Shown piece by piece: positions 45,811 through 54,353 of a stretch of 64,000 bases of DNA (position 1 is the first letter of the stretch; every line of letters starts with the position of its first letter). The notes beneath the pieces were generated by a model, which did not search any database, was not told the origin of the DNA, and saw only the letters and a program-made list of their open reading frames with translations. Made by a program: the position numbers and the translations under genes. The stretch is taken from assembly GCA_010092695.1 (NCBI GenBank), contig JAADJJ010000001.1, positions 124,001 through 188,000 of the forward strand, read 5' to 3'. Source of the DNA: Enterobacteriaceae bacterium 4M9 (GTDB taxonomy: Bacteria > Pseudomonadota > Gammaproteobacteria > Enterobacterales > Enterobacteriaceae).

Positions 45811-47088
45811 ATGCTCCAGTTGCTTTACACCGCGCTGTTTTACCTTATCCAACCCCTAATCTGGATTCGGCTCTGGGTGCGCGGCCGTAAGGCGCCGGCC
45901 TACCGCAAACGCTGGGGCGAGCGCTACGGTTTTTACCGCCAGCCGCTGCAGAAGGGCGGCATTATGCTGCACTCCGTTTCCGTTGGTGAAACGCTTGCTG
46001 CCATTCCGTTAGTCCGCGCGCTGCGCCACCGTTACCCGTCGCTGCCCATCACTGTCACCACCATGACGCCGACCGGTTCCGAACGCGTGTTATCTGCTTT
46101 TGGTCGTGACGTGCAACACGTCTACCTACCTTATGATTTGCCGGATGCCATCAATCGCTTCCTTAATGCCGTCGAACCCAGGCTGGTTCTGGTGATGGAA
46201 ACAGAACTGTGGCCAAACCTGATTGCCGCTCTGCATCGCCGTGAGATCCCGCTGGTTATTGCCAACGCTCGACTTTCTGCCCGCTCGGCTAAAGGCTACG
46301 CTCGTCTCGGTAAGTTTGTGCGTACGCTGCTGCGTCGCATTACGCTGATTGCCGCACAGAACGAAGAAGATGGTGAGCGCTTTATTGAACTCGGCGCCAG
46401 GCGCGCGCAGCTTTCTGTCACCGGCAGCCTGAAGTTTGATATCTCCGTGACGCCGCAGATGGCGGCGAAGTCGGTGACGCTGCGTCGCCAGTGGGCGCCG
46501 CATCGCCCGGTCTGGACAGCAGCCAGCACTCATGAAGGTGAAGAGAGCGTTATCCTTGCCGCACATAAAGCGCTGTTGCAGCAGTTCCCTAACCTGCTGT
46601 TGATTCTGGTGCCGCGCCATCCTGAACGCTTCCCTGATGCAGTGGCGCTGGTGCGCGACGCAGGCTTGAGCTACATCACGCGCTCTTCTGGCGAGGTGCC
46701 GTCGGGCAGCACGCAGGTGGTAGTAGGCGATACCATGGGCGAGCTAATGCTGCTTTATGGCATGTCTGACCTGGCGTTTGTTGGCGGCTCGCTGATTGAG
46801 CGCGGTGGACACAACCCGCTGGAGCCTGCAGCGCACGCTATTCCGGTACTCATGGGGCCGCATATCTTTAACTTTAAAGATATCTGCGCCCGTCTTGAGC
46901 AGGCCGATGGCCTGATTACCGTGACCGATGAAGCTTCACTGGTTAAAGAGATAGGCTCGCTGCTTTCTGATGAAGACTACCGCAGCTATTATGGTCGCCA
47001 CGCCGTCGAAGTGTTATACCAGAATCAGGGAGCGCTGCAGCGTTTGCTGGACCTGCTGGAGCCTTATCTGCCACCCAGACAGCATTGA
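45811..47088 (+). CDS. waaA: 3-deoxy-D-manno-octulosonic acid transferase WaaA (KdtA)
   Basis: WaaA adds two Kdo residues to lipid IVA, which is essential for LPS. The 425-residue GT30 protein has an N-terminal membrane anchor (about 2-22), HSVSVGETLAAIPLVRAL with the catalytic Glu, ASTHEGEE and GGSLIERGGHNPLEPAA donor motifs. coaD follows nine bases later, as in E. coli. Confidence 0.97.
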   Translation: MLQLLYTALFYLIQPLIWIRLWVRGRKAPAYRKRWGERYGFYRQPLQKGGIMLHSVSVGETLAAIPLVRALRHRYPSLPITVTTMTPTGSERVLSAFGRDVQHVYLPYDLPDAINRFLNAVEPRLVLVMETELWPNLIAALHRREIPLVIANARLSARSAKGYARLGKFVRTLLRRITLIAAQNEEDGERFIELGARRAQLSVTGSLKFDISVTPQMAAKSVTLRRQWAPHRPVWTAASTHEGEESVILAAHKALLQQFPNLLLILVPRHPERFPDAVALVRDAGLSYITRSSGEVPSGSTQVVVGDTMGELMLLYGMSDLAFVGGSLIERGGHNPLEPAAHAIPVLMGPHIFNFKDICARLEQADGLITVTDEASLVKEIGSLLSDEDYRSYYGRHAVEVLYQNQGALQRLLDLLEPYLPPRQH

Positions 47089-47097
47089 GGACTCGTC

Positions 47098-47577
47098 ATG
47101 CAACGACGCGCCATTTACCCAGGGACGTTTGATCCCATCACCAACGGTCACCTTGATATCGTCAGTCGCGCAGCAGACCTGTTCGACAGCGTAATTATCG
47201 CAATTGCCGCCAGTCCGCACAAAAACACGCTGTTTACTCTCGACGAGCGCGTGGCGCTTGCCTGTGAGGCAACCGCACATATCAGCAACGTTGAAGTCAC
47301 CGGTTTTAGCGACCTGATGGCAAATTTTGCCCGCACACAGCAGGCCAACGTGCTGGTACGTGGGCTGCGTGCGGTGGCTGATTTTGAGTATGAGATACAG
47401 CTGGCGCACATGAACCGCCACCTGATGCCGGAACTGGAAAGTGTGTTTCTGATGCCCACCAAAGAGTGGTCGTTTATCTCATCATCGCTGGTCAAAGAGG
47501 TGGCGCGCCATCACGGCGACGTGTCCCATTTTTTACCGGAACACGTGCGCAAAGCACTGCTGGAGAAGCTCGGCTAA
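47098..47577 (+). CDS. coaD: phosphopantetheine adenylyltransferase CoaD
   Basis: CoaD makes dephospho-CoA from 4'-phosphopantetheine and ATP. The 159 residues carry the nucleotidyltransferase T/HxGH motif in YPGTFDPITNGHLDI and the ISSSLVKE loop. Its stop abuts the stop of convergent mutM with no gap. Confidence 0.97.
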   Translation: MQRRAIYPGTFDPITNGHLDIVSRAADLFDSVIIAIAASPHKNTLFTLDERVALACEATAHISNVEVTGFSDLMANFARTQQANVLVRGLRAVADFEYEIQLAHMNRHLMPELESVFLMPTKEWSFISSSLVKEVARHHGDVSHFLPEHVRKALLEKLG

Positions 47578-48387
47578 CTATCGCTGGCAGCGTCGGCACC
47601 AGTAAGTGCTGCGCTGCCCGTGTTTTCCTGCCGAAATCGGCGTGCCACAGGCGCGACACGGCTCACCTTCTCGCCCATACACCTGCAGTTCCTGCGCGAA
47701 ATAGCCTGGCTTACCGTCACTTTGCAGAAAATCACGCAGCGTCGTGCCACCCTGCTCAATCGAACGCAGCAGCACCGCCTTAATTGACGCTACCAGGCGT
47801 GCGCATTCTTCGGTAGAGAGCGAACTGGCAAGCCTGTCCGGATGGATCCCGCCCACAAACAGCGACTCGCTGGCGTAGATATTCCCAACCCCCACCACCA
47901 GTTTGTTATCCATCAGCCACGGCTTAATCGCGGTTTTCTTGCGCTTGCTCTTTTCATGTAGCCAGGCCGCGCTGAAATCATCGCTGAGCGGCTCAGGCCC
48001 AAGATGAGCCAGTACGTTGTGGCCCTCAAGCTCTTTTGTCCACAGCCATGCACCAAAGCGACGCGGGTCGGTATAACGCAGCACCTTGCCGTTGCTCATG
48101 ACCAGATCAACGTGGTCGTGTTTCTGCGCGGGCAATTCCTCCGGCAGGATGCGCAGACTGCCCGACATCCCAAGATGGATGATAATCCAGCCCGTCGGCA
48201 ACTCCAGCAGCAGGTATTTCGCCCGCCGCTGTACGCTCAAGACTGGCTGGTCGCTGAGGGTATGTATTTCATTTGAAACCGGCCAGCGCAGTCGTGCGTT
48301 ACGCACCACGGCATGCAGAATCGTGGCACCGACCAGGTGCGGTTCAATACCGCGACGACTGGTTTCTACCTCGGGTAATTCCGGCAT
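47578..48387 (-). CDS. mutM: formamidopyrimidine-DNA glycosylase MutM (Fpg)
   Basis: MutM removes 8-oxoguanine and nicks the site. The 269-residue protein starts PELPEVE, with the N-terminal Pro nucleophile after Met removal. It has the helix-two-turn-helix GVGNIYASE and a C-terminal zinc finger (CRACGTPI to WCRRCQR). The ATG at 48387 is required by the Pro start; upstream frame is spurious. It lies after rpmBG, past a terminator. Confidence 0.97.
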   Translation of the reverse strand: MPELPEVETSRRGIEPHLVGATILHAVVRNARLRWPVSNEIHTLSDQPVLSVQRRAKYLLLELPTGWIIIHLGMSGSLRILPEELPAQKHDHVDLVMSNGKVLRYTDPRRFGAWLWTKELEGHNVLAHLGPEPLSDDFSAAWLHEKSKRKKTAIKPWLMDNKLVVGVGNIYASESLFVGGIHPDRLASSLSTEECARLVASIKAVLLRSIEQGGTTLRDFLQSDGKPGYFAQELQVYGREGEPCRACGTPISAGKHGQRSTYWCRRCQR

Positions 48388-48413
48388 CGCATCCTCCTGA
48401 GCGCCAAAAACAA

Positions 48414-48437
48414 AAAACCCGGCCGAAGCCGGGTTTT
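48414..48437 (-). terminator. terminator between rpmG and mutM
   Basis: AAAACCCGGC (48414-48423) and GCCGGGTTTT (48428-48437) pair over 10 bp around CGAA. On the reverse strand T-runs follow, so it limits ribosomal-protein transcription into mutM. Confidence 0.85.
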
Positions 48438-48454
48438 CGTATAATCCACTAAAA

Positions 48455-48622
48455 TTATTTGATTTTAGCTTCTTTGTACAGAACGTGCTGACGAACAACC
48501 GGGTCGAACTTTTTCAGTTCCAGTTTTTCCGGCTTAGTACGTTTGTTCTTAGTGGTCGTGTAGAAGTGACCAGTACCGGCAGAAGAAACCAGCTTGATCT
48601 TCTCGCGAATACCTTTAGCCAT
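48455..48622 (-). CDS. rpmG: 50S ribosomal protein L33
   Basis: Reverse-strand translation gives a 55-residue protein beginning MAKGIREKIKLVSSAGTG and ending YKEAKIK, essentially identical to E. coli L33. It is non-cysteine (zinc-free) L33. It lies 13 bases after rpmB in the same operon. Confidence 0.97.
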   Translation of the reverse strand: MAKGIREKIKLVSSAGTGHFYTTTKNKRTKPEKLELKKFDPVVRQHVLYKEAKIK

Positions 48623-48635
48623 GATTCAGTTCCTC

Positions 48636-48872
48636 TTAGTACTTCTCGCCGCGGGCACGGATTTCCGCCAGAACGGTATCGATGCCTTTTTTATCAATAA
48701 CACGCATACCTTTAGCAGATACACGCAGGGTGACGAAACGCTTCTCGCTCTCTACCCAAAAACGGTGAGAGTGCAGATTCGGCAGGAAACGGCGTTTAGT
48801 CGCGTTCAGTGCGTGGGAACGGTTGTTACCGGTCACCGGACGCTTGCCAGTAACTTGGCAGACTCGTGACAT
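48636..48872 (-). CDS. rpmB: 50S ribosomal protein L28
   Basis: The 78-residue protein is almost identical to E. coli L28, from MSRVCQVTGKRPVTGNNRSH to ARGEKY. First gene of rpmB-rpmG-mutM. The 213-base gap to radC should hold the operon promoter; no gene is visible there. Confidence 0.97.
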   Translation of the reverse strand: MSRVCQVTGKRPVTGNNRSHALNATKRRFLPNLHSHRFWVESEKRFVTLRVSAKGMRVIDKKGIDTVLAEIRARGEKY

Positions 48873-49085
48873 GTCTATTCTCCAAAAATCAAATTAGCTC
48901 GAGCTTCGTATAGGGTATTGGCAGCCTCGTCAGGCCTGCTGGCCTGGTCCTGCGGTTCAAATTGAACTCGTGATGCCAGGCCCACGCCAAACCCGAGATT
49001 CTCAAAGGTGGCGTAGTATACGCTGTGTCAGGGATGCGCTCAAGTCCCGAACAGATAAAGATCCCCAACGATCGCGCTACCTGCT

Positions 49086-49751
49086 CTAAATCCACCCACG
49101 TTCGGCAAAAGAAACCGTCTCACCGTGGCCAATAACCAGGTGATCGAGCACACGTATGTCCATCAACTGGCAGCATTTTACAATACGTTCGGTTAAAAAG
49201 CGGTCCGACTTGCTGGGTTCCGCTCTGCCAGAAGGATGATTATGCGCCACTATCAGCGCTGCAGCGTTGAGTCTCATGGCCTCACGCACAATTTCACGCG
49301 GGTGCACCTCAACATGGGCAAGCGTTCCGGCAAACATCCGGCTGTGGTGAATAACCCGGTTCTGGTTATCAAGAAAAATCACCATGAAGATTTCACGCTG
49401 TTCTTCGGCAAGCTGGCTTTGCAGGAACTCCCGCGTCATATCCGGGCTAAGCAGCGCCTGCTTTTCCATCGCACGTGAGCGGTGATAGCGACGGCTCAGC
49501 TCGGCAATCGCGTTAAGCTGGGTATATTTCGCAACCCCAATACCGCCAACCTCGCGAAATGCCGGCAAATCAGCCGTCAACAGCGCATGCAATGAGCCAA
49601 AATGTAGCAACAACCGGTTAGCCAGCGTCATCACATTCACGCCAGGCTTTCCTGTGCGTAAAAAAATGGCCAACAGCTCATCGTCCGTGAGTGCTTTCGC
49701 ACCCAAACGCAGCAGTTTCTCCCTTGGCCTGAGCGGCAATGTGTTATCCAT
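49086..49751 (-). CDS. radC: RadC family protein (UPF0758)
   Basis: The 221-residue protein has an N-terminal helix-hairpin-helix region and a JAB1/MPN-type metalloprotease-like C-terminal domain with the motif AHNHPSGRAEPSKSD and an upstream Glu. The repair role once given to RadC was traced to recG, so function remains open. It is divergent from coaBC as in E. coli. Confidence 0.93.
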   Translation of the reverse strand: MDNTLPLRPREKLLRLGAKALTDDELLAIFLRTGKPGVNVMTLANRLLLHFGSLHALLTADLPAFREVGGIGVAKYTQLNAIAELSRRYHRSRAMEKQALLSPDMTREFLQSQLAEEQREIFMVIFLDNQNRVIHHSRMFAGTLAHVEVHPREIVREAMRLNAAALIVAHNHPSGRAEPSKSDRFLTERIVKCCQLMDIRVLDHLVIGHGETVSFAERGWI

Positions 49752-49920
49752 TGTCTTTTGCTACCTGTATATTTTTACAGTTATCGTGCCATAATGGACA
49801 GCGCTGATACGAACAGAAAATCACCGGACTGCGGCGTGCCTCGCAAATCACATCTCGCATGCCTGCCGTCGGTCTATGGTAAAATGCGGTATCAACGCCG
49901 ACTGAATACAGGAACACAAC

Positions 49921-51135
49921 ATGATGGGGCTTTCCGGCAAGAAAATCGTGCTGGGCGTAAGCGGCGGCATAGCAGCCTATAAAACGCCTGAACTGGTGCG
50001 CCGCCTGCGCGAGCGTGGCGCGGACGTGCGTGTCGCCATGACCGACGCCGCTAAGGCGTTTATTACGCCCATGAGCCTGCAGGCCGTTTCCGGCTATCCC
50101 GTCTCTGACAGCCTGCTCGACCCCGCAGCAGAAGCCGCGATGGGTCATATTGAGCTTGGAAAATGGGCTGACCTGGTCATTCTCGCCCCGGCAACCGCCG
50201 ACCTTATTGCCCGCATGGCCGCCGGAATGGCTAACGACCTCATCACCACCATTTGCCTGGCCACCTCCGCACCCATTGCGGTTGTGCCTGCTATGAATCA
50301 GCAGATGTACCGTGCCCGCGCCACACAGCATAATCTCGGCGTGCTGGCATCACGTGATATTGCCCTGTGGGGCCCGGACAGCGGCAGCCAGGCCTGCGGC
50401 GACGTTGGGCCTGGCCGCATGGTGGACCCACTGGCCATTGTGGAACTTGCAGAGCAGCATTTCGCACCTGCCCACGATCTGCAACATTTGAACATTATGA
50501 TTACCGCCGGCCCAACGCGTGAACCACTGGATCCCGTGCGCTACATCACCAACCACAGCTCAGGCAAAATGGGTTATGCCATTGCCGCCGCCGCCGCGCG
50601 CAGAGGGGCAAATGTGACGCTGGTTTCTGGGCCAGTTACGCTTTCCACACCCACTGGGGTTACACGTATTGATGTGACCACTGCGCTGGAAATGGACGCT
50701 GCGGTACAGCAGCGTGTGCAGCAACAGCACATTTTTATTGGTTGTGCCGCCGTTGCAGACTACCGCGCGGCCGCCATCGCAGATGAGAAGATCAAAAAGC
50801 AAGGCGATGAATTAACGATAAAAATGGTTAAAAACCCGGATATTGTCGCGGGCGTTGCGGCACTGAAAAGCCATCGTCCTTATGTAGTAGGGTTTGCTGC
50901 CGAAACGAATAATGTGGAAGAATACGCGCAGCAAAAACGCGTGAGGAAAAACCTCGATCTGATTTGTGCAAACGATGTTTCTCATGCAGATCAGGGTTTT
51001 AACAGTGATAACAACGCACTGCATCTTTTCTGGCAGGAAGGAGACAAAGCCTTACCGCTTGAACACAAATCGCTCCTTGGCCAACTTTTACTCGACGAGA
51101 TTGTTACCCGCTATGAAGAAAAAAATCGACGTTAA
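49921..51135 (+). CDS. coaBC: bifunctional phosphopantothenoylcysteine decarboxylase/synthetase CoaBC
   Basis: CoaBC performs two CoA steps: joining cysteine to phosphopantothenate and decarboxylating the product. The 404 residues comprise the N-terminal flavoprotein CoaC (GVSGGIAAYKTPEL, PAMNQQMY, then ACGDVGPGRM) and the C-terminal CoaB synthetase from about 190 (ITAGPTREPLDPVRYITN, KMVKNPDIV). Two adjacent ATG codons at 49921 and 49924 could start it. It overlaps dut by 23 bases. Confidence 0.96.
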   Translation: MMGLSGKKIVLGVSGGIAAYKTPELVRRLRERGADVRVAMTDAAKAFITPMSLQAVSGYPVSDSLLDPAAEAAMGHIELGKWADLVILAPATADLIARMAAGMANDLITTICLATSAPIAVVPAMNQQMYRARATQHNLGVLASRDIALWGPDSGSQACGDVGPGRMVDPLAIVELAEQHFAPAHDLQHLNIMITAGPTREPLDPVRYITNHSSGKMGYAIAAAAARRGANVTLVSGPVTLSTPTGVTRIDVTTALEMDAAVQQRVQQQHIFIGCAAVADYRAAAIADEKIKKQGDELTIKMVKNPDIVAGVAALKSHRPYVVGFAAETNNVEEYAQQKRVRKNLDLICANDVSHADQGFNSDNNALHLFWQEGDKALPLEHKSLLGQLLLDEIVTRYEEKNRR

Positions 51136-51571
51136 GATTCTGGACCCGCGCGTTGGTCAGGAGTTTCCGCTGCCGACCTATGCGACCGCTGGCTCTGCGG
51201 GTCTTGACCTGCGCGCCTGCCTGGATGAAGCCGTAGCGCTCGCACCGGGTGCCACAACGCTGCTGCCAACGGGGCTTGCGATTCATATAGAAGACCCATC
51301 GCTTGCGGCGGTCATTCTTCCGCGCTCAGGCCTCGGGCACAAACACGGCGTTGTACTGGGCAATCTGGTTGGGCTTATCGATTCTGATTATCAGGGACAG
51401 CTCATGGTTTCGGTATGGAATCGCGGGCAGGATAGCTTCACCATCGAGCCAGGCGAACGTATCGCACAAATGGTATTTGTCCCGGTCGTGCAAGCCGAGT
51501 TTAATCTGGTCGATGATTTTACCGCCACCGATCGCGGTGCAGGCGGATTTGGCCACTCTGGCCGCCAGTAA
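51113..51571 (+). CDS. dut: dUTP diphosphatase Dut
   Basis: Dut cleaves dUTP to dUMP, keeping uracil out of DNA. The 152-residue trimeric enzyme has all five dUTPase motifs, including GSAGLDLRA, LPRSGLGHKHG, GLIDSDYQG, RIAQMVFVPV and the C-terminal arm RGAGGFGHSG. The ATG at 51113 lies inside coaBC, as in E. coli. Confidence 0.97.
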   Translation: MKKKIDVKILDPRVGQEFPLPTYATAGSAGLDLRACLDEAVALAPGATTLLPTGLAIHIEDPSLAAVILPRSGLGHKHGVVLGNLVGLIDSDYQGQLMVSVWNRGQDSFTIEPGERIAQMVFVPVVQAEFNLVDDFTATDRGAGGFGHSGRQ

Positions 51572-51686
51572 TTCTGTAATCAGACGCACGCAGCGCTCAA
51601 TTCGACATTTTTTATTGCAGGCCTGCGCCTGCAACTGCTGCGTGAGCAGTAACCTGATTGTGTGTATTCCAGGGGTATTCTAAAAC

Positions 51687-52283
51687 ATGGCAGAAAAACA
51701 GACCGCGAAAAGGAATCGACGCGAAGAAATACTTCAGTCTCTGGCGCAAATGCTTGAATCCAGCGACGGTAGCCAGCGCATTACCACAGCGAAGCTTGCC
51801 GCCTCAGTGGGCGTTTCTGAGGCCGCGCTGTACCGTCACTTTCCAAGCAAAACCAAAATGTTCGATAGCCTCATTGAGTTTATTGAAGACAGCCTGATTA
51901 CGCGCATCAACCTGATTCTGAAAGATGAAAAAGACACCGCCGCGAGGCTTCGTCTGATTGTGCTGCTGATTCTCGGGTTCGGTGAACGCAACCCCGGGCT
52001 GACGCGTATCATGACCGGCCACGCGCTGATGTTTGAACAAGACCGGCTACAGGGTCGTATCAACCAGCTGTTCGAACGCATTGAAGCGCAGATTCGCCAG
52101 GTACTGCGCGAGCGTAAAATGCGTGAAGGCGAAGGCTACATCACCGACGAAACGCTGCTGGCAAGCCAGCTGCTGGCTTTCTGTGAAGGTATGTTGTCGC
52201 GCTTTGTACGCAGCGAGTTCCGCTATCGCCCCACTGAAGAGTTTGACGCACGCTGGCCGCTGGTTGCCGCACAGCTACAGTAA
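51687..52283 (+). CDS. slmA: nucleoid occlusion factor SlmA
   Basis: SlmA binds chromosomal SBS sites and blocks FtsZ assembly over the nucleoid. The 198-residue TetR-family protein has an N-terminal helix-turn-helix (about 28-52, TTAKLAASVGVSEAALYRHF) and a helical FtsZ-binding domain. Position after dut and before pyrE is as in E. coli, except that a hydrolase gene is inserted after it. Confidence 0.97.
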   Translation: MAEKQTAKRNRREEILQSLAQMLESSDGSQRITTAKLAASVGVSEAALYRHFPSKTKMFDSLIEFIEDSLITRINLILKDEKDTAARLRLIVLLILGFGERNPGLTRIMTGHALMFEQDRLQGRINQLFERIEAQIRQVLRERKMREGEGYITDETLLASQLLAFCEGMLSRFVRSEFRYRPTEEFDARWPLVAAQLQ

Positions 52284-52314
52284 TTTCCTTTCTGCTGACA
52301 GCGTATTTCTGGTG

Positions 52315-52340
52315 ATTTGCCCGATGTTCTTCGGGCAAAT
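52315..52340 (+). terminator. hairpin after slmA
   Basis: ATTTGCCCGA and TCGGGCAAAT are a perfect 10-bp inverted repeat with a 6-base loop, 31 bases after the slmA stop. There is no T-run, so efficiency as a terminator is uncertain. Confidence 0.5.
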
Positions 52341-52410
52341 GCCAGATGCTCTCACACTGCGGTTTCCCTACTCTTAACAGCACCGCACGCCTGGAAGAGA
52401 AGGAAAACAC

Positions 52411-53427
52411 ATGCCCACCTCTCGCCGCAGTTTGCTGAAAATTGGCAGCGCTGTTGCCGCCACCGCCCTGATTCACGGCCGCGTATTTGCCGCCTGGGAG
52501 TCTGCCCAGCGCTATCCCGATCCCGCCATTGTCGCACTCGACCCCAGTTTCAATGCGCTTTTTCTCACCAGCGCCAAAGTGGAGCGCATCGCCACAGGCT
52601 GCCGCTGGGCGGAAGGCCCGGTCTGGTTTGGTGATGCCCGTATGCTGCTGTGGAGCGATATCCCCAACAATGCGGTAATGCGCTGGGATGAAGCCACCGG
52701 GCAGACCTCGGTCTTTCGAAAGCCATCAAACAACAGCAACGGCCACGCCCGCGACCGCCAGGGACGCCTGTTAAGCTGCGAGCACGATACGCGCCGGGTT
52801 ACGCGCACGGAATATGACGGTACGCTCACCGTGCTCGCAGACCGCTTCCAGGGAAAACGCCTGAATTCGCCAAACGACATTGCGGTGAAAAGCGACGCCA
52901 GCATCTGGTTTACCGACCCGCCGTTCGGCATTGCCGGTTTTTATGAAGGCCACAAAGCCGAACCAGAACTGCCGCAAAATCTCTACCGGCTGGACCCGCA
53001 AAGTCGCGAACTGGCTGTTGCCGCAGGCGACATTAACGGCCCGAACGGGCTGTGCTTTTCACCGGACGAAAAGGTGCTTTATGTGGTGGAAAGTCGGGCA
53101 CAACCTAACCGCCTGATTCTGGCTTATGACATTGTCGATAATCAGCTTAAAAACAAGCGGGTCCATATCGATTGTGGCAACGGTACCGCCGACGGCATTG
53201 CCTGCGACAGCGCGGGGAATTTGTGGTGCGGATGGGGCCAGGGCAGTGCAGAGCTGGACGGGGTTCGGGTATTTAACCCGCAGGGTAAAGCGATCGGCAT
53301 GATTCATCTACCGGAGCGCTGTGCCAATCTGTGTTTTGGCGGTGAGCAGCGCAACCGCCTGTTTATGGCGGCCAGTACGTCTGTTTATTCGCTGTACGTG
53401 AATACCCAGGGTGCGGTGCTGGTTTAG
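52411..53427 (+). CDS. Tat-exported SMP-30/gluconolactonase-family hydrolase
   Basis: The 338-residue protein starts with a twin-arginine signal (TSRRSLLKIGSAVAATALI, cleaved near VFA) and continues as a six-bladed beta-propeller of the SMP-30/gluconolactonase/LRE family. Calcium-site blocks are visible: AEGPVWFG (Glu), SPNDIAVKSD (Asn/Asp) and NGLCFSPDEKVLYVVES. It is probably a periplasmic lactonase or related esterase; substrate unknown. It lies between slmA and pyrE, which are neighbours in K-12. Confidence 0.82.
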   Translation: MPTSRRSLLKIGSAVAATALIHGRVFAAWESAQRYPDPAIVALDPSFNALFLTSAKVERIATGCRWAEGPVWFGDARMLLWSDIPNNAVMRWDEATGQTSVFRKPSNNSNGHARDRQGRLLSCEHDTRRVTRTEYDGTLTVLADRFQGKRLNSPNDIAVKSDASIWFTDPPFGIAGFYEGHKAEPELPQNLYRLDPQSRELAVAAGDINGPNGLCFSPDEKVLYVVESRAQPNRLILAYDIVDNQLKNKRVHIDCGNGTADGIACDSAGNLWCGWGQGSAELDGVRVFNPQGKAIGMIHLPERCANLCFGGEQRNRLFMAASTSVYSLYVNTQGAVLV

Positions 53428-53436
53428 GCATAGCCC

Positions 53437-53601
53437 GGCTGAGACTGATGACAAATCTCAGCCTGTCGCAGGCAGGATGGATGATATCCAATAAAAAATA
53501 AGGAAAATCAATTCATTGATTTTCGCCTGCTAACCACAAAGAAGGAAAACCACGTTTTTTCCTTCTTTGTGTGCAATCTGAGCCGGGCCATTCGCCCGGC
53601 T
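53437..53601. repeat. cluster of four hairpins in the lactonase-pyrE gap
   Basis: Four inverted repeats lie in 165 bases: GGCTGAGA/TCTCAGCC (53437-53463), GAAAATCAA/TTGATTTTC (53503-53524), a 15-bp perfect stem CACAAAGAAGGAAAA/TTTTCCTTCTTTGTG (53535-53571) and AGCCGGGC/GCCCGGCT (53581-53601). The last is just past the pyrE stop and may end pyrE. The 15-bp stem could terminate both convergent genes. Confidence 0.7.
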
Positions 53602-53608
53602 GAGGTCA

Positions 53609-54250
53609 TTACACGCCGTACTGCTCACGATAGGCGCGCACCGCTGCCAGGTGCTGCGCCATTTCCGGCTTTTCTTCCAGATACGCGATAAGGTCTTTAA
53701 GCGTGATGATAGAAATCACCTTACAGCCATAATCACGCTCAACCTCCTGAATAGCAGAAATATCACCGCGACCACGCTCCTGGCGGTCCAGCGAAATCAG
53801 CACGCCGGCAAGCGTTGCGCCATTGGCCTGGATAATTTCCATTGATTCACGAATAGCGGTGCCTGCGGTAATCACATCGTCCACCAGCATCACGCGTCCG
53901 GTAAGGGCGCTGCCCACCAGCGTGCCGCCTTCACCGTGGTCCTTCGCTTCTTTGCGGTTAAAGCAATACGGCAGATCGCGGTCATGATGCTCTGCCAGCG
54001 CCACAGCCGTTGTGGTAGCAATGGGAATGCCTTTGTACGCCGGGCCAAACAGCAGATCGAAGTCGATGCCAGAATCCACCAGCGCTTCGGCGTAAAAACG
54101 TCCCAGCAGCGCCAGGTCACGCCCGGTGTTAAACAGCCCGGCGTTGAAAAAATACGGGCTGGTGCGCCCGGACTTCAGCGTAAACTCGCCGAACTTCAGG
54201 ACCTGTTTGTTGAGCGCAAATTCAATAAACTGGCGCTGATACGCTTTCAT
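53609..54250 (-). CDS. pyrE: orotate phosphoribosyltransferase PyrE
   Basis: PyrE makes orotidine monophosphate in pyrimidine synthesis. The 213 residues equal E. coli PyrE, with the PRPP motif VMLVDDVITAGTAIRES (about 120-136) and the catalytic KEAKDHGEGG loop. It lies downstream of rph behind an attenuator, as in E. coli. Confidence 0.97.
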   Translation of the reverse strand: MKAYQRQFIEFALNKQVLKFGEFTLKSGRTSPYFFNAGLFNTGRDLALLGRFYAEALVDSGIDFDLLFGPAYKGIPIATTTAVALAEHHDRDLPYCFNRKEAKDHGEGGTLVGSALTGRVMLVDDVITAGTAIRESMEIIQANGATLAGVLISLDRQERGRGDISAIQEVERDYGCKVISIITLKDLIAYLEEKPEMAQHLAAVRAYREQYGV

Positions 54251-54320
54251 GGACTTACTCCTGTGCTTGTTTTACTGGGACTATTGTTCATTCCTGAAGC
54301 CAGACTGGCGAATTTCAGGC

Positions 54321-54347
54321 AAAAAAAAGGCGACCCCAGGGTCGCCT
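54321..54347 (-). terminator. pyrE attenuator (between rph and pyrE)
   Basis: On the reverse strand AGGCGACC-CTGG-GGTCGCCT is followed by eight T, seven bases after the rph stop. In E. coli UTP-rich cells terminate here because translation of rph lags behind RNA polymerase; low UTP lets ribosomes close up and block the hairpin. The same layout is seen here. Confidence 0.85.
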
Positions 54348-54353
54348 GAAAAA

